Of a stretch of DNA of 64,000 nucleotides, positions 1-11,843 are shown piece after piece; positions within the stretch are counted from its first letter, which is position 1; each line of letters opens with the position of its first letter. This DNA is from Owenia fusiformis. Taxonomy: Eukaryota; Annelida; Polychaeta; Sabellida; Oweniidae. The stretch lies in assembly GCA_903813345.2 (NCBI GenBank), contig CAIIXF020000008.1, positions 28,010,822 to 28,074,821 of the forward strand, read 5' to 3'. The notes beneath the pieces were generated by a model that had not been told where the DNA came from, did not search any database, and saw only the letters and a program-made list of their open reading frames with translations. The translations under genes were made by a program, and so were the position numbers.

Positions 1-737
1 TTAACAATTTCACTTATTTCACTTGACCATTTCAATGACCATACATGAAGAAATTGATTATTTGCAAAAATTGATTTATAAAACAATGTAGATTTAACAA
101 TTTTATCAATGTCTAGTGACATGTTAAATATTTTGAAAGGTGTGGTATCTTTTTTCTTCCTTGTTATTCCTTATTTAGCCCCAGTTGTCACTTGAACATA
201 AGGGTGAACAATTAAACTTTCATCAGTAGCACCAAAGTCATGTTCCAAATTTTAACCAAATTTGATGTTTGCTTTTACAAGGCTAAAGGTTATTGGGGTT
301 AGGGTTTCTAAATGTATACCTTGCTCAGGGTTGCTGTTATACCCCACACTGTTTGAAATTCATCCTTGTCGGATATTTACTGTAAGTTACACCTATTTTG
401 AGATGCTGTTATGAGAAACATTACTGTTTGTTTCTATTTGTACTCATAAATAAAGTTTGTGAAGGTATCAATGAGTTTTACTTGTTTCTTGCTCTATCTC
501 TGCAAATATGTATTATGTAATCATAAGACCTTTACTAGTGAAAGAATTTCTGTGAGAGATTTCTTCAGGGTTGCCATAATCAAGGGTAAGCAAAATGATT
601 TGTCTGGCCTAGAAAAGTTAAGGTAATATCAGGTTAGGTGAAATTAATATCAGATTAGGTAAAATAGAATTATGAGCCAGAGAATTCTGAGAAAAGTCTT
701 GGAAATCTGAATGTCCCTCCCTCTCTTCATCTCCCTA

Positions 738-856
738 TAATGTTTTCTGATAATGGTCTTGCTTAAAGACCCTTGACCCCCCCCCCTCATATCTACTTTA
801 ACAGTTGTGAAGTAGATAGGGGGGGATCCAGGGTCTTGAAGCAAGACTATTTTCTG
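738..856. repeat. Long imperfect hairpin (fold-back repeat)
   Basis: The left arm, with TTTTCTGATAATGGTCTTGC, a run of C and ATATCTACTT, is mirrored by the right arm, with AAGTAGATA, a run of G, AGGGTCTT and AAGCAAGAC. The arms are about 45 bp around a short loop. It looks like a fold-back or MITE remnant. No coding content. Confidence 0.7.
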
Positions 857-1549
857 ACATACAATGAATCTGGAAAGTTGAAAATCTATTTCTACTGAAT
901 CTAATGTTTTTAGCACATGAAATGTTCAAATGAGAAATGATTTAAGAGAACATATTTGATTTGGTTGGATTTGCTGCTCCCTGGAGTTTCCACCTTGATC
1001 AGCACATGAACGAATGAAGATTTGTGAGAGAATGTACTGATTCATAAAACTTGTCCTATAGTAACTCAAATAGATAGAATAATGGGATTATTCTGTACCT
1101 AGTTTTTATTACTCCAGAATATGATTCAATATACAATACAATCCCGATTGATATTGATCAAAACTTGCATGATATTCAGGTTTGGCATGAAATACTTTGA
1201 AATTGATTGAAATTCATATTATATAATGATAAAAAAATTTATTGCCATAAATGTACATGAACAATTTCAAACTAGAGTAGATTTTGAACATAGTCTGAAG
1301 TATTTTATGTCTTGTCAGCGTTGATATTTTTGGAAGGGCTATTCTTCGTAATTGCATTCCAGCACACAAAAGTCCATTTCATTTCGTGATAATCATCATG
1401 CACTGGGAAATGTATTATCAGGTAGAAAATGAATGGATAATTGATCTCCTTTGATCTCATTTTTGGCGTAACCAGTAATTATTATCCGTGGTTTATTGTT
1501 ATAGCACTATCCTTGTAATCGTAAAACATCTTAAATGCATTTATATAAC

Positions 1550-1645
1550 AAGGCATTAACATGCAAAATATCACCTCCGGCCATTTGTTAGAGACATCAA
1601 CCGCCAACCACCAAACACTGTCCCAAAAAAAGTTGGAGACTACAA
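1550..1645 (-). repeat. Dispersed ~100-bp repeat (family R), minus copy
   Basis: It contains GGCATTAACATGCAAAAT and CACCTCCGGCCATTTGTTA, then an ACCACCAAACACTGTCC stretch. The same sequence recurs on the plus strand at about 14578-14700, 19425-19535, 25375-25560 and 31735-31850, where it ends in TTTTGCATGTTAATGCC. Short non-coding interspersed repeat of unknown class. Confidence 0.6.
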
Positions 1646-1781
1646 CAATTAAACCACTTGTGATGGTGACATGATTACCATATTTGGTATTTGTGCAATG
1701 TTCCTTAACCAGAGGTTTTTATGACAAATATTTGAAGAGTTCTGCTTTGCTAACTAGTACATGAAATAGTACATCAATAAG

Positions 1782-2413
1782 TACAGGGTGTCATAAAACA
1801 ACAGCACCCCCTCTACAGCAAAAAGTCCTGAATGTTCCATATCGTGTCATACATTATTTGAAAGATAATTTAATTCTGGAGTTACTCCTCAAATTTCATT
1901 TAATAAAACTTTATGTAAAAAAAGCTACATTGTATTAAAGTTTGCTACTTCGGTACTTTGTTTGCTGCTCTGTTACTGGTTAAAGGTCAAATCTTCAGAA
2001 AGTGGAATATGAAAGAATTAGCCCAGATTTCAACTGTACTGAACATATGGGTTCAGTTCTGAAAAACAGGGTATAGGAACTGATGGACGAAGAGCCTCTT
2101 GAAAAAAGATACAGTGAAGATGTATTTCTGAAGAATTTGAGGAAAGTGCTTAGAGGATTATGCAATGCCACACCTTTATCTGAATTTTTATTGAAATCAT
2201 ATCCGTCCAGATAAGCTGCTGTTTGAGCAGAAACTGGTGGTCATACCAACTACTAAGAATCAGCTGTAAATCTGTAAAATTATATGATATAAAGCTGAAA
2301 TTTCTCAGGTAACTCTAGAATTAAATTGTCTTTAAAATGAGATAAGACACACCATGTAACATTAAGTACTTCTTGATGTAGAGGGGGGTGCCGTTGTTTT
2401 TTGACACCCTGTA
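1782..2413. mobile_element. Non-autonomous DNA transposon with ACAGGGTGTC termini
   Basis: The left end TACAGGGTGTCATAAAACAA is mirrored by the right end TTGTTTTTTGACACCCTGTA, followed inward on both sides by a C-rich/G-rich block (CACCCCCTCTAC against GTAGAGGGGGGTG). TA lies at both outer edges, as expected for Tc1/mariner-like insertions. The interior of about 560 bp has no intact ORF. Similar termini occur at 9297, 15538, 21717, 29836, 32964, 40295 and 61512. Confidence 0.65.
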
Positions 2414-3480
2414 CATGAATTCTGATAAGCAATTGCAGTACAAGATTTGTATAAGAGATGATTGATTTACAAAATTCTTGAGTCATGAATTAAATAGTGT
2501 TGATCTTATATCTGTTTCAGTGATTACTTTGTAATATAACATCTTACCAGGCAAAAAGAACAATTATTAAACATTAACTAGTGGAATTATTATTAGCACA
2601 GATGCTGCAGGAGATATTACATGGTAACACTTGGCTAGGATGTGTTGTCGGGTGAGATTATTCAATAAGTTAGTTGGAGTAGCCCAGAGCAAATTAGAGG
2701 GAAAATTAGTAACCTCTCTAGTTGAAAGCCGATGCTCATATTAAATACAATAAAACCTGTCTAATTATCCCATCGAACGAAGTTCAGAGGGATATAGGGA
2801 ACGCCTCCGTCCATCCGTCCGTCCGTCCGTCCGTCCGTCCGGGCAATAACTCAAATACCGTTGGCCCAATTTTTTTCATATTTTGTACACATATACCCTA
2901 TGGGGGAAGAAGTTCTGCTCGAAAGCCGATTTTCAAAATGGCCGCTCATTTCAAAATGGTGGCCATTTTAGTGCCAATTTTACAGTAATTTAGGTGTAAT
3001 ATGTAAAACTGTAATAGCAATATGTTTTAAATGTAAAAAAATTATAAAAGACATTAATAATGCTACTAATGTAGATATTAAAGAAGCACATGGCAGCCAT
3101 CTTGAAAAATGGCGGCCTTTACTCGTCATTTTACGATTTTTGCTATAACTCAAAAAATAGTGGAGCGATTTTGTTCATATTTGGTATGTGAATACTATAA
3201 GCATTGCACACTGTCTAAAAACACTTTTGGTAGAAGGCGGCCATTTTGAAAAATGGCCGCCATTTTAACGTATTTTACTATAACTCGAAAAGTAGTGGAG
3301 CGATTTTGTTCATATTTGGTATGTGAATACTATAAGCATAGCACACTGTCCTATGACACTTTTGGTAGAAGGCGGCCATTTTGAAAAAAAAATTAAAAAA
3401 TGGCCGCCATTTTAACGTATTTTACTATAACTCGAAAAATAGTGGAGCGATTTTGTTCATATTTGGTATGTGAATACTAT

Positions 3481-5086
3481 CACTAGGGCAGAGCATTTGT
3501 ACTGAAAGGAGCAGTTTCAGTACAAATATGTACTGAAAAATGTACTGAATTTTTAAGTATATTTTTCAGTATAAATATGTACTGAAAAATATACTTAAAA
3601 TTTCAGTGCAAATTTCAGTATAAATATGTACTGAAAAATGTACTGAAATTTTAAGTACATTTTTCAGTATATATTTATACTGAACAATATACTGAATTTT
3701 AAGTGTGATTTTAAGTGCAAATATGTACTTAAAAAAAATATACTGAAATTTAAGTGTGATTTTAAGTGCAAATATGTACTGAAAAATATACTGAAATTTA
3801 AGGGCATATTTAAGTGTAAATTTATACTGAAAAATATACTTAGATTTTGAATTACGACATCTTCCTGACTTTGACATCTATACCATGGATTTTGCTATAC
3901 TAGAACAAATGAGGTTCTATGTTCATGTTATATATTTTAATTTTGATATCAATTAATTTGCTCAAGCAATATGAGTGAAAATCTCATGAAAAACTTATTT
4001 TTAAGACTGAGAAAATGTGTACCTTTAATGTTTTTGAATTTTAGAACTTAATAAGGCTAGAAACCTCAAAAGGTATGGAATACACATGTTATGTACGATC
4101 AGTTTTAAATAAAGGGTTTATCCCTCAGGAAATATGGGTATCCAAAACCTCCCAGTACATAACCCTTATATATGCATTATATTTGATAGGTTTGATCGGG
4201 CTAAAAATAAATTTATTGATGGAGAAAATGCAATCAGATATTATTACAGGATGCGTCTTAAATAATTAAATCCAAAAACATAACTTATTAAAAGGAAAAC
4301 ACTTGATTACAGTAAACCTAGCCTCTCCAGTTTGATTAGAGTCTGCTTTAAAGGATGTGTCTAAAGAAACTTTATTAATCCATGAACAAAACAAAATATT
4401 TTGACAAGGCAAAACAAACCTGATTACAGAGAGACTCTTTTAAGTTTGGTTAAAGGCTGCTGTAAAGGTAGCATCCAAAATAATTTCATAATGTGATAGC
4501 ATTCCTGTTGGGGGGGGGGGGGTTTCAGGGGTCCAAGCGAACCCCCCCCCCCCCCGGCCAAAAATTCTTTTAAAATCATGCACTTTTTCACCATTCTAAG
4601 AACTTTTTGAGTGATTTAGAGTTTATGAAGTATGCCTTACATTTACGTTTTCTCTTATTTCCATTATTGGGCACAAATATTTCTCATTGCATATATTTAT
4701 ACTTAAAATTATCCTTAAATTTCAGTATATTTTTCAGTACATTTTTATACTGACTTTTGCACTTAAATTTCAGTACATTTTTCAGTATATATTTGTACTT
4801 AAATTTATCCTTAAATTTTCAGTGCATTTTTCAGTATATTTTTGCACTTAAATTTGTCCTTAAAATTCAGTACATTTTTCAGTACATATTTATACTTAAA
4901 TTTGCACTTAAAATTCAGTATATTTTTCAGTACATGAATTTGTACTGAAAAATATACTGAAAAAAATTCAGTGCATTTTTCAGTACAAAAATATACTTAA
5001 ATTTGTACTGAAACAAAACTAGTACATTTTTCAGTACATATTTGTACTGAAAACGCTCCTTTCAGTACAAATGCTCTGCCCTAGTG
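3481..5086. mobile_element. CACTA-type non-autonomous DNA transposon nested in copy A
   Basis: The termini are CACTAGGGCAGAGCATTTGT on the left and its inverse ending CTGCCCTAGTG on the right, with TIRs of at least 30 bp. The 3-bp target duplication TAT (3478-3480, 5087-5089) reconstitutes the host sequence ACTATAAG seen in sibling units. Both subterminal regions are dense arrays of TACTGAAAAATATACTGAA-type palindromic repeats. CACTA termini with a 3-bp duplication are typical of the EnSpm/CACTA superfamily. No transposase ORF remains. Confidence 0.8.
4508..4630 (-). repeat. Fragment of the GGCCCGTAGCCAGG repeat family
   Basis: A poly-G/poly-C pair is followed by GGCCAAAAATTCTTTTAAAA, CATGCACTTTTTCACCATTC and AGAACTTTTTGAGTG. 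This is the reverse complement of the interior of the element at 9577-9789. It lies inside the CACTA element, so it is either captured or a later insertion. Confidence 0.6.
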
Positions 5087-5767
5087 TATAAGTATGGCAC
5101 ACTGTCCTATGACACTTTTGGTAGAAGGCGGCCATTTTGAAAAAAGTTTGAAAAATGGCCGCCATTTTAACGTATTTTACTATAACTCGAATAGTAGTGG
5201 AGTGATTTTGTTCATATTTGGTATGTGAATACTATAAGCATGGCACACTGTCTATTTCTAATGACACTTTTGGTAGACGGTGGCCATTTCGAAAAATGGC
5301 CGCCATTTTAACATATTTTACTATAACTCGAAAAGTAGTAGAGCGATTTTGTTCATATTTGATATGTGAATACTTTAAGCATGGCACATTGTCTAATAAA
5401 ACTTTGGGGAGTAGTTGGCCATTTTGAAAAATGGCCACCATTTTTATGTGAGTAATTTTACAAGTATGTGTGAGATTTTTCAAAAATTTTAGAGGTGGCT
5501 ACTTAAAAGCATATTATTTCTTCTGATGACAACTTGGCTAATGAGCAACCATTTTGAAAATGGTGGCCTTTCTGGTGTGTTGTTTTATGATATTTGCTAT
5601 TCGTTTGTAAAAATGCCAGCCATTTCTGTTCGATGGGATTCGCTACGCTTTGGCGTTGCCGTTGTTCTGGTTCGAACACCTCTTGGACCGACCAAAAGTG
5701 TTCGGATTAGCAGGTGATCACATTTCAACATCCTCCTAAGCAGGTGTCCAGAATCCATACCTCCTTC

Positions 5768-5928
5768 TTCCCCCTGCTATAACCAAATTAGAAGCGCCCG
5801 ATTAAACTGAATCACGTGATCTAATTATGCGCCGATGACGTATACATGATTGCTGTCGCAGTGTTGCGACAGCGAATCAAATTGCGAGTTCTTAATCAGG
5901 GAAATGCTAACTGCTTATAGCAGGGGGT
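5768..5928. mobile_element. Short palindromic MITE-like element
   Basis: CCCCCTGCTATAA on the left is mirrored by TTATAGCAGGGGG on the right. In the centre, GCTGTCGCA and TGCGACAGC form a perfect 9-bp stem. It has no ORF. Confidence 0.55.
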
Positions 5929-6454
5929 AAAAAGAAAGAAGATATTCTTGATTTTGAAGCCCTGTGATCGGAGGATGACATTTCAAGGTTTTATGAATAT
6001 GTAAGTCAATGATAGGTAACAAATTTGGCACTGAGAAAAAGTGTTCACATTGAATGGTGTTCAGAACGAAATGAAATAATATTGAGATTGCATTGTAAGA
6101 GCCAATCCTCCTTGTTTAGACTATGGTATTGAAAAAGATATGATAACAAAATATAGCGTCTTATCAGTTCAGTATTATTTATATTTTCCTTATAAAATAG
6201 AAACCAATGAAAGGCCCCCTTTCTTTCTTTCACCATATATTATTTTATGTCAGAATAACTCTTGTCATAATATTATATCAGTGATTCATAGTGTCTTTCT
6301 ATTGTTACCAAATGTTACCAGAGATAATAGGTTTTTTGAATGTGATAAAGTGCACATGGGAACACAGTGCCTCAGTGTTTGAACTGGTGGCTGGAGACAA
6401 GGAAACATATTTGTAAGATTATGTAAACATTGTTTTTGAAGGCCTCTTATGGTT

Positions 6455-6600
6455 TTCTACCAGGTTCGTAGCCATTGGGATTCAGGGGGTTAAAGCGAAC
6501 TCCAACCATATTAAAAATTCTTTTGAAATCATGCAGTTGTTCACCATTCTGAGCACTTTTCAAGTGGTTTTGGCCATTTTTGGCGCAAAGTTGTCAAACA
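6455..6600 (-). repeat. Degraded fragment of the GGCCCGTAGCCAGG family
   Basis: It contains GGTTCGTAGCCATTGGGATT, then AAAATTCTTTTGAAATCATG and TTCACCATTCTGAGCACTTT, the reverse complement of the interior of the 9577-9789 element. The poly-G tract is reduced. Confidence 0.55.
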
Positions 6601-7833
6601 TGAGCCCTCTGGGAGTTTTTAAAAAATGAACCCCATTTGCCTATGAAACAAAGCAAATTAAGGTTGGAAGCTGAAATCTCCTCACAATCTTCCTCCGCCA
6701 AAGCTTTCTCATGCCGCCTCACTGATAAATGTGTCTCAGATTTAATTGTATTGTTTACTGATGTCTCTGATAAGCCCACATCAAGGTGAGAGATAAGATA
6801 ATCTCCTCTGCTTGAGTGATTGCTTTTCTCTGGCTGTTCATCATGGGGTCATGTTTAAATGCAAAATAAACGAGAATTTTGCATTTGAATTTAAAGGCAG
6901 AATCAGATCTATAGGGGGTAACAAAGTTGCAAGCAACTGTAAAATTGATCTATCAATCTATTCCTTATGACCTCAAATTCAATATCTTTATATCTTCTTT
7001 GATTTTGTCTGGGTAGCTCGTAGCAGTATAAAATACTGGTCTTCCTAGAAACCTAGTGATTTATACATTGGAAAATTCATAATTGCCACCCGAACCTTTA
7101 ATTCAAAGTAATTTGGACCATTTATCTTGTTCAAATTGAGAGTGTTATAGTACATTGTTACATAGACATTATATTGTGATATTTTTCAGTTTCATGAGTA
7201 ACTTGGTTGTTACGATTTGCTACTCTGTGGAGTTGCCACTTTTCTAGTTCATAATGGACTTATCTGTATCATCCATAAAACATATAATTTCATAAATGAC
7301 TCACAGTAAAGACTCCAGACTGGCGCTTTCAAATAAAATACTCGAAAAGAAATCTAGCGAGAACAAATCCACTGGTTAATAAGCAAATCGTGCAACACAA
7401 ACCTGTCTACCTTTCAAAAGTAATTACATAATTTGAGATATGAGCTGTTATGCTTGTTTTTTTCTATTTCTCCTTTTTCTCGTTATCTTGGCATTTAACG
7501 TTCAGAGCACTTCCTTCCTTAGCATTGATTTTTAGGTCTTTATCATATATTTGACATTTTTATCAATAAAGACTAAGCAATAGTAGGTAATTAATTATGA
7601 CAAAGTAGTGATAAATGTGTGTAATATTACATTATGTTTACATAATGTTACTGCTGTTCAAAATGAGAGATTCTCGAAAATGCCATAAAATAATGTAAAG
7701 AAAGTATCAAACTTGACGTCTGAATGATTAAAAATAATTAAAAAACATAAATATAGAAAGTGCTTATTTTGATAAGAATGAAATGGCGCAGACCCTCTCA
7801 GAAGAGTACCATCGTTAAAATTTACATATTTTT

Positions 7834-9174
7834 ATCCCATCGAACGAAGTTCGGAGGGATATAGGGAACGCCTCCGTCCGTCCGTACGTACGTCCGTCCG
7901 TCCGTCCGTCCGTACGTACGTCCGTCCGTCCGTCCGTCCGTACGTACGTCTGTCCGTCCGTCCGTCCGGGCAATAACTCAAATACCGTTCGCCCGATTTT
8001 GTTCATATTTTGTACAAATATACCCTATGGGGGTAGAAGTTCTGCTCGAAAGCCGATTTTCAAAATGGCCGCTCATTTCAAAATGGCGGCCATTCTAGTG
8101 ACGATTTTACAGTAATTTAGGTGCAATATGTAAAACTGTAATAGCAATATGTTTTAGATGTAAAAAAATTATATAGGACATTAATAAAGCTAGAAATGTA
8201 GATATTAAAGAAGCACATGGCAGCCATCTTGAAAAATGGCGGCCTTTACTCGTTATTTTACGATATTTGCTGTAACTCGAAGAGTAGTGGAGCGATTTTG
8301 TTCATATTTGGTATGTGAATTCTATAAGCCGGACACACTGTCCTATGACACTTTTGGTAGAAGGCGGCCATTTTGAAAAAAATTTTGAAAAATGGCCGCC
8401 ATTTTAACATATTTTACTATAACTCGAAAAGTAGTGAAGCGATTTTGTTCATATTTGGTATGTGAATACTATAAGCATGGCACACTGTCTAATGACACTT
8501 TTGGTAGAAGGCGGCCATTTTTCAAAATGGCCGCCATTTTAACGTATTTTACTATAACTCAAAAAGTAGTAGAGCGATTTTGTTCATATTTGGTATGTGA
8601 ATACTATAAGCATGACACACTGTCGTATGACACTTTTGGTAGAAGGCGGCCATTTTGAAAAAAATTTGAAAAATGGCCGCCATTCTAACGTATTTTACTA
8701 TAACTCGAAAAGTAGTGAAGCGATTTTGTTCATATTTGGTATGTGAATACTGTAAGCATGGCACACTGTCTAATGACACTTTTGGTAGAAGGCGGTCATT
8801 TTTCAAAATGGCCACCATTTTAACGTATTTTACTATAACTTGAAAAGTAGTGGAGCGATTTTGTTTATATTTGGTATGTAAATACTATAAGCATGGCACA
8901 CTGTCTAATGGCACTTTTGGTAGAAGGTGGCCATTTTGAAAAATGGCCGCCATTTTAACGTATTTTACTATAACTTGAAAAGTAGTGGAGGGATTTTGGT
9001 TATTTTTGGTATGTGAATACTATAAGCATGGCACATGGTCTAATGACACTTTTGGTAGAAGGCGACCATTTTGTAAAATGGCTGCCATTTTTGCTATATA
9101 CTTTGTTTGTAAAAATGCCATCCATGACTGTTCGATGGGATTCGCTACGCTTTGGCGTTGCCGTTGTTCTGGTT
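7834..9174 (+). mobile_element. Large composite repeat, copy B (uninterrupted)
   Basis: It begins ATCCCATCGAACGAAGTTCG, followed by a (CCGT)n/(ACGT)n microsatellite at 7876-7966, the AAAATGGCCGCTCATTTC block, and about six tandem units with GGTATGTGAATACTATAAGC. It ends TTCGATGGGATTCGCTACGC and GGCGTTGCCGTTGTTCTGG. The units are 135-145 bp and each contains a GGCGGCCATTTT hairpin. The ORFs across it are by-products of the repeat. Confidence 0.75.
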
Positions 9175-9296
9175 ATGAAATGATGATGACTGATGAAAAT
9201 TGAGGAAAAGCATCATGATATACTCTAACTTGTTAATAAATGTCAGATTTCTCGATTAATGTTATGTTTATAAATACTAAATAAAGTGTACGATAT

Positions 9297-9362
9297 ACAG
9301 GGTATGACAGGAAATCGCACATTGTCTGCAAGCTCAGTCAGTTTATCTCCTACACCCTGTTC
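9297..9362. repeat. Miniature ACAGGGTAT...ACACCCTGT element
   Basis: About 65 bp flanked by ATACAGGGTATGACAG and CTACACCCTGTTCC. The termini match the ACAGGGTGTC family but almost all the interior is missing. Confidence 0.4.
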
Positions 9363-9555
9363 CCCTTAAAGAAAGCATGTTCTCTGATATCTTATGATAG
9401 ACTCTTTTGAAGATTTATCTTTATGCCAAAAATAATATTCCTTATATCCTTCAATAAGGAAATGGAAGTTATAGGTTTATGAGCATCCAAATCGATAATA
9501 CAGTGAACTGTTACTGAAGTGAATATAGAGCTGGCCCAATATCTAGAAATGAATA

Positions 9556-9958
9556 TACAGTGAAACCTATAAAGTGCAGGCCCGTAGCCAGGATTTGCCA
9601 AGGGGGGGCTCAGTTTTCAAAAATTTTCAGGGGGGGTTCACATTTGTCTTTTTTGGGCCCAAATATGGCTAAAATCACTTGAGAAGTGCTCAAAATGGTG
9701 AAAAACTGCATGATTTTGAAAGAATTTTTGGCCAGGGGGGGGGGGGGTTCGCCTGAACCCTGCGAACCCTCTCCCTGGCTACGGGCCTGAAGTGGAACAG
9801 TTTAAGTGGAACACCTCCATTAGTGGAACACTTTCAGAATTCCAAGATAAACTGAGTTAATGTTAAATGAATCTCTAAGTAGAACACCTCCCAAGTGGAA
9901 CACTTTTAGAGGTACCATAGGTGTTCTATTTAGACAGGTTTTATTGTATGTCTAGAAT
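9556..9958. mobile_element. ACAGTRAAACCT-type MITE, split by a nested element
   Basis: The left end TACAGTGAAACCTATAAAGTG and right end ACAGGTTTTATTGTA form TIRs. The interior has repeated AAGTGGAACACCT motifs. Related copies lie at 11844-12320, 23662-23780, 26846-27036 and 34213-34400. The TA borders and CAGT start resemble Tc1/mariner or pogo-type MITEs. A 213-bp element interrupts it at 9577. Confidence 0.7.
9577..9789 (+). mobile_element. CAGGCCCGTAGCCAGG MITE nested in another MITE
   Basis: The termini are CAGGCCCGTAGCCAGGATTT and CCCTGGCTACGGGCCTG. A 5-bp duplication AAGTG flanks it, and removing one copy plus the element restores the host MITE. It has poly-G tracts at each side and the interior CTCAAAATGGTGAAAAACTG. 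An independent copy is at 25634-25841. Confidence 0.85.
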
Positions 9959-10207
9959 GAATATATGTTTGGTCCACCATCTACTGAATACCTTTAATTA
10001 CTGATGAATTAAGCTCACTCAAATTTCAGACTAGTTCATACAGTATTAAATATCTTTTTACAAAATTACCATCAGCAGCAGAAATATTTTTGAAAAAATG
10101 ATTGCTTTATTCAGTCCATGTGTTACTACAAGGAATATAGGTGAATACATACAAATAAGCTAACATCTAGTTTTGAAATATAAAATAAACACAAAAATTA
10201 GAACAGG

Positions 10208-10232
10208 GCTGATAGGTGCGCCACCTATCAGC
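10208..10232. repeat. Perfect 11-bp hairpin
   Basis: GCTGATAGGTG and CACCTATCAGC surround a 3-base CGC loop. No adjacent gene or T run gives it a role. Confidence 0.6.
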
Positions 10233-11087
10233 AGTATTGAAAATCATATTTCTGCATTGATTACACTACTTTCTACAGAAATGCTAAGATTTGGCCTTCT
10301 GCATTGGAACCCTGTCTTAAAGGGCATATTATCTATGCGATGTAATCTTGGAAGATTTACCAAGGGTATCTTCAACATCAAGCTTTCAGTTTAGACCTAC
10401 TTAACCTGGCAATAGGCTGGGCTTCCTGGTGAATCTTAGAATGAAAAAGTGAAAGTCCAATTTCAAACTTGATTTTAAAGTGGTAAACAAAGATAAATAG
10501 CAAATACATGTCATATATCAGACTAAAGGACAGTCTGGTAGCTTAAGGTTTTGGTTTGTTGATTCATGCCAAAATTAATATTTCACTGGATTTATTTCGT
10601 ACTTATTGTTTAAAACCCCAAAGATTGCTGACTCATCAAAAATATGGCCTCTGTAGATATTCTGAACTATGCACAAGTAATCTGATTTTATCTCTTCCAA
10701 GATTGAAACTTTATACCCATTTTGTAGCTTGAAAACCATTGAATATGCTTTCATTCCAAGTATTATCAATCGTGCCTTTAATCCTTGAGTTTTCTAAAAG
10801 TACTTGTTCTTGCACAAGTTGAAGGTTAAGTGTCTTCAGAGTAAAAAAGTACATCACAATTCCAAGGAAGACTTTTACTGGTGGATCTTGTACGATATAC
10901 TTCTACTCGTGTTCTTCAGTTCATTTTGGATTCATGGATCTTAATTCTGATATATGGTAAGAGTCATGCAAAATTACAAAATATTTATTGATGATCGGTC
11001 AGTAAAACTTCAGTGTTTGTTTTGTATGAGAGCATTGTTACTGGAAAGCATTTATATAAGCATTACATGATTTTCACTATCTTATAT

Positions 11088-11259
11088 CAGGGGTTTCATT
11101 AGCAGCAAGTGACAGGCGATTTTCACCAGTTGTTTTCACAAAATCGCCTGTTGTTTTTAGAGACTTCAACTTTTGCATGTTAGATTTATGATTTCCATTT
11201 ATTTTGCATGTTCTTTTCATTTATCTAGCCTGTTGTGAGTAATTCTAGTGAAACCCCTG
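11088..11259. mobile_element. Short MITE with CAGGGGTTTCA termini
   Basis: CAGGGGTTTCATTAG on the left is mirrored by CTAGTGAAACCCCTG on the right, 172 bp in all. An internal inverted pair (AGGCGATTTTCACCA against CAAAATCGCCTG) follows the left end. Flanking ATAT-rich sequence may hold a degraded target duplication. Confidence 0.65.
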
Positions 11260-11843
11260 CTATATAAACACATGTATATAGGGAAGTTTACGGAAAAAAG
11301 AAAGAAGACAATACAGTCCTAAGCAATAAAATGGAAAAACAGCTCAATTTGTATAGATGACCTATACGGTATCAATAATGACAGTATATCAGAAAATATC
11401 AAGGAAAAATGAAAACCTAATGAATTGAAACTGAAACATTCATTTGCTTGAACAGGAAAACATTCTTGGTAAAACTATAACCGCAGTGGGCTTCTGTATT
11501 GTGGATATTTCTTGCTTGTTTGCAGGAAATATCCTGGAGAGAAAACACTCTTTTATTTCCCGTTGTGAAACCATTAAGGTATTTCATATGACTACTGATT
11601 AAGAAAAATACACTTTAGAACAGTATGCAAAAAAATGATCCGTAGTATATAGTCAGGGGGTCATCTACAGAAACTTATTTTAAGAATTCTCAAAACAATT
11701 ATTAATACAAATAAACAATGGATTTCCAATGTTTTTCTCACATAGAAACCAACTGATATGTACAAAATTGGTATTAATTAACAAAATTAATGAAAGAATT
11801 AGCAACCAAATCTTTTTGATATACAATTTCCAAAATATAATAT

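Larger units (their letters stand above)
2767..5672 (+). mobile_element. Large composite repeat, copy A (CCGT microsatellite plus GGCCGCCATTTT tandem units)
   Basis: It starts ATCCCATCGAACGAAGTT and ends near TTCGATGGGATTCGCTACGC, so the ends carry a short inverted CCCATCGAAC. Inside, in order, are a (CCGT)n tract, a block ending in AAAATGGCCGCTCATTTC, then tandem ~135-140-bp units. Each unit has an AAAATGGCCGCC hairpin and TTCATATTTGGTATGTGAAT. A CACTA-type element (3481-5086) interrupts it. The same architecture recurs at 7834-9174 and, inverted, at about 38200-39214. No protein-coding capacity is seen. Confidence 0.75.

Noticed and set aside
2813-2840. CRISPR-like or regulatory array from CCGT repeats
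   Set aside because: It is a simple tetranucleotide microsatellite without spacers.
3566-3877. Low-complexity minus ORF (and 4757-4948 plus)
   Set aside because: Both are translations of the palindromic subterminal repeats of the CACTA element.
8392-8818. Overlapping ORFs on both strands with MAAILTYF / MVAILKN starts
   Set aside because: They are frames through the tandem GGCCGCCATTTT units, repeating the same peptide per unit.
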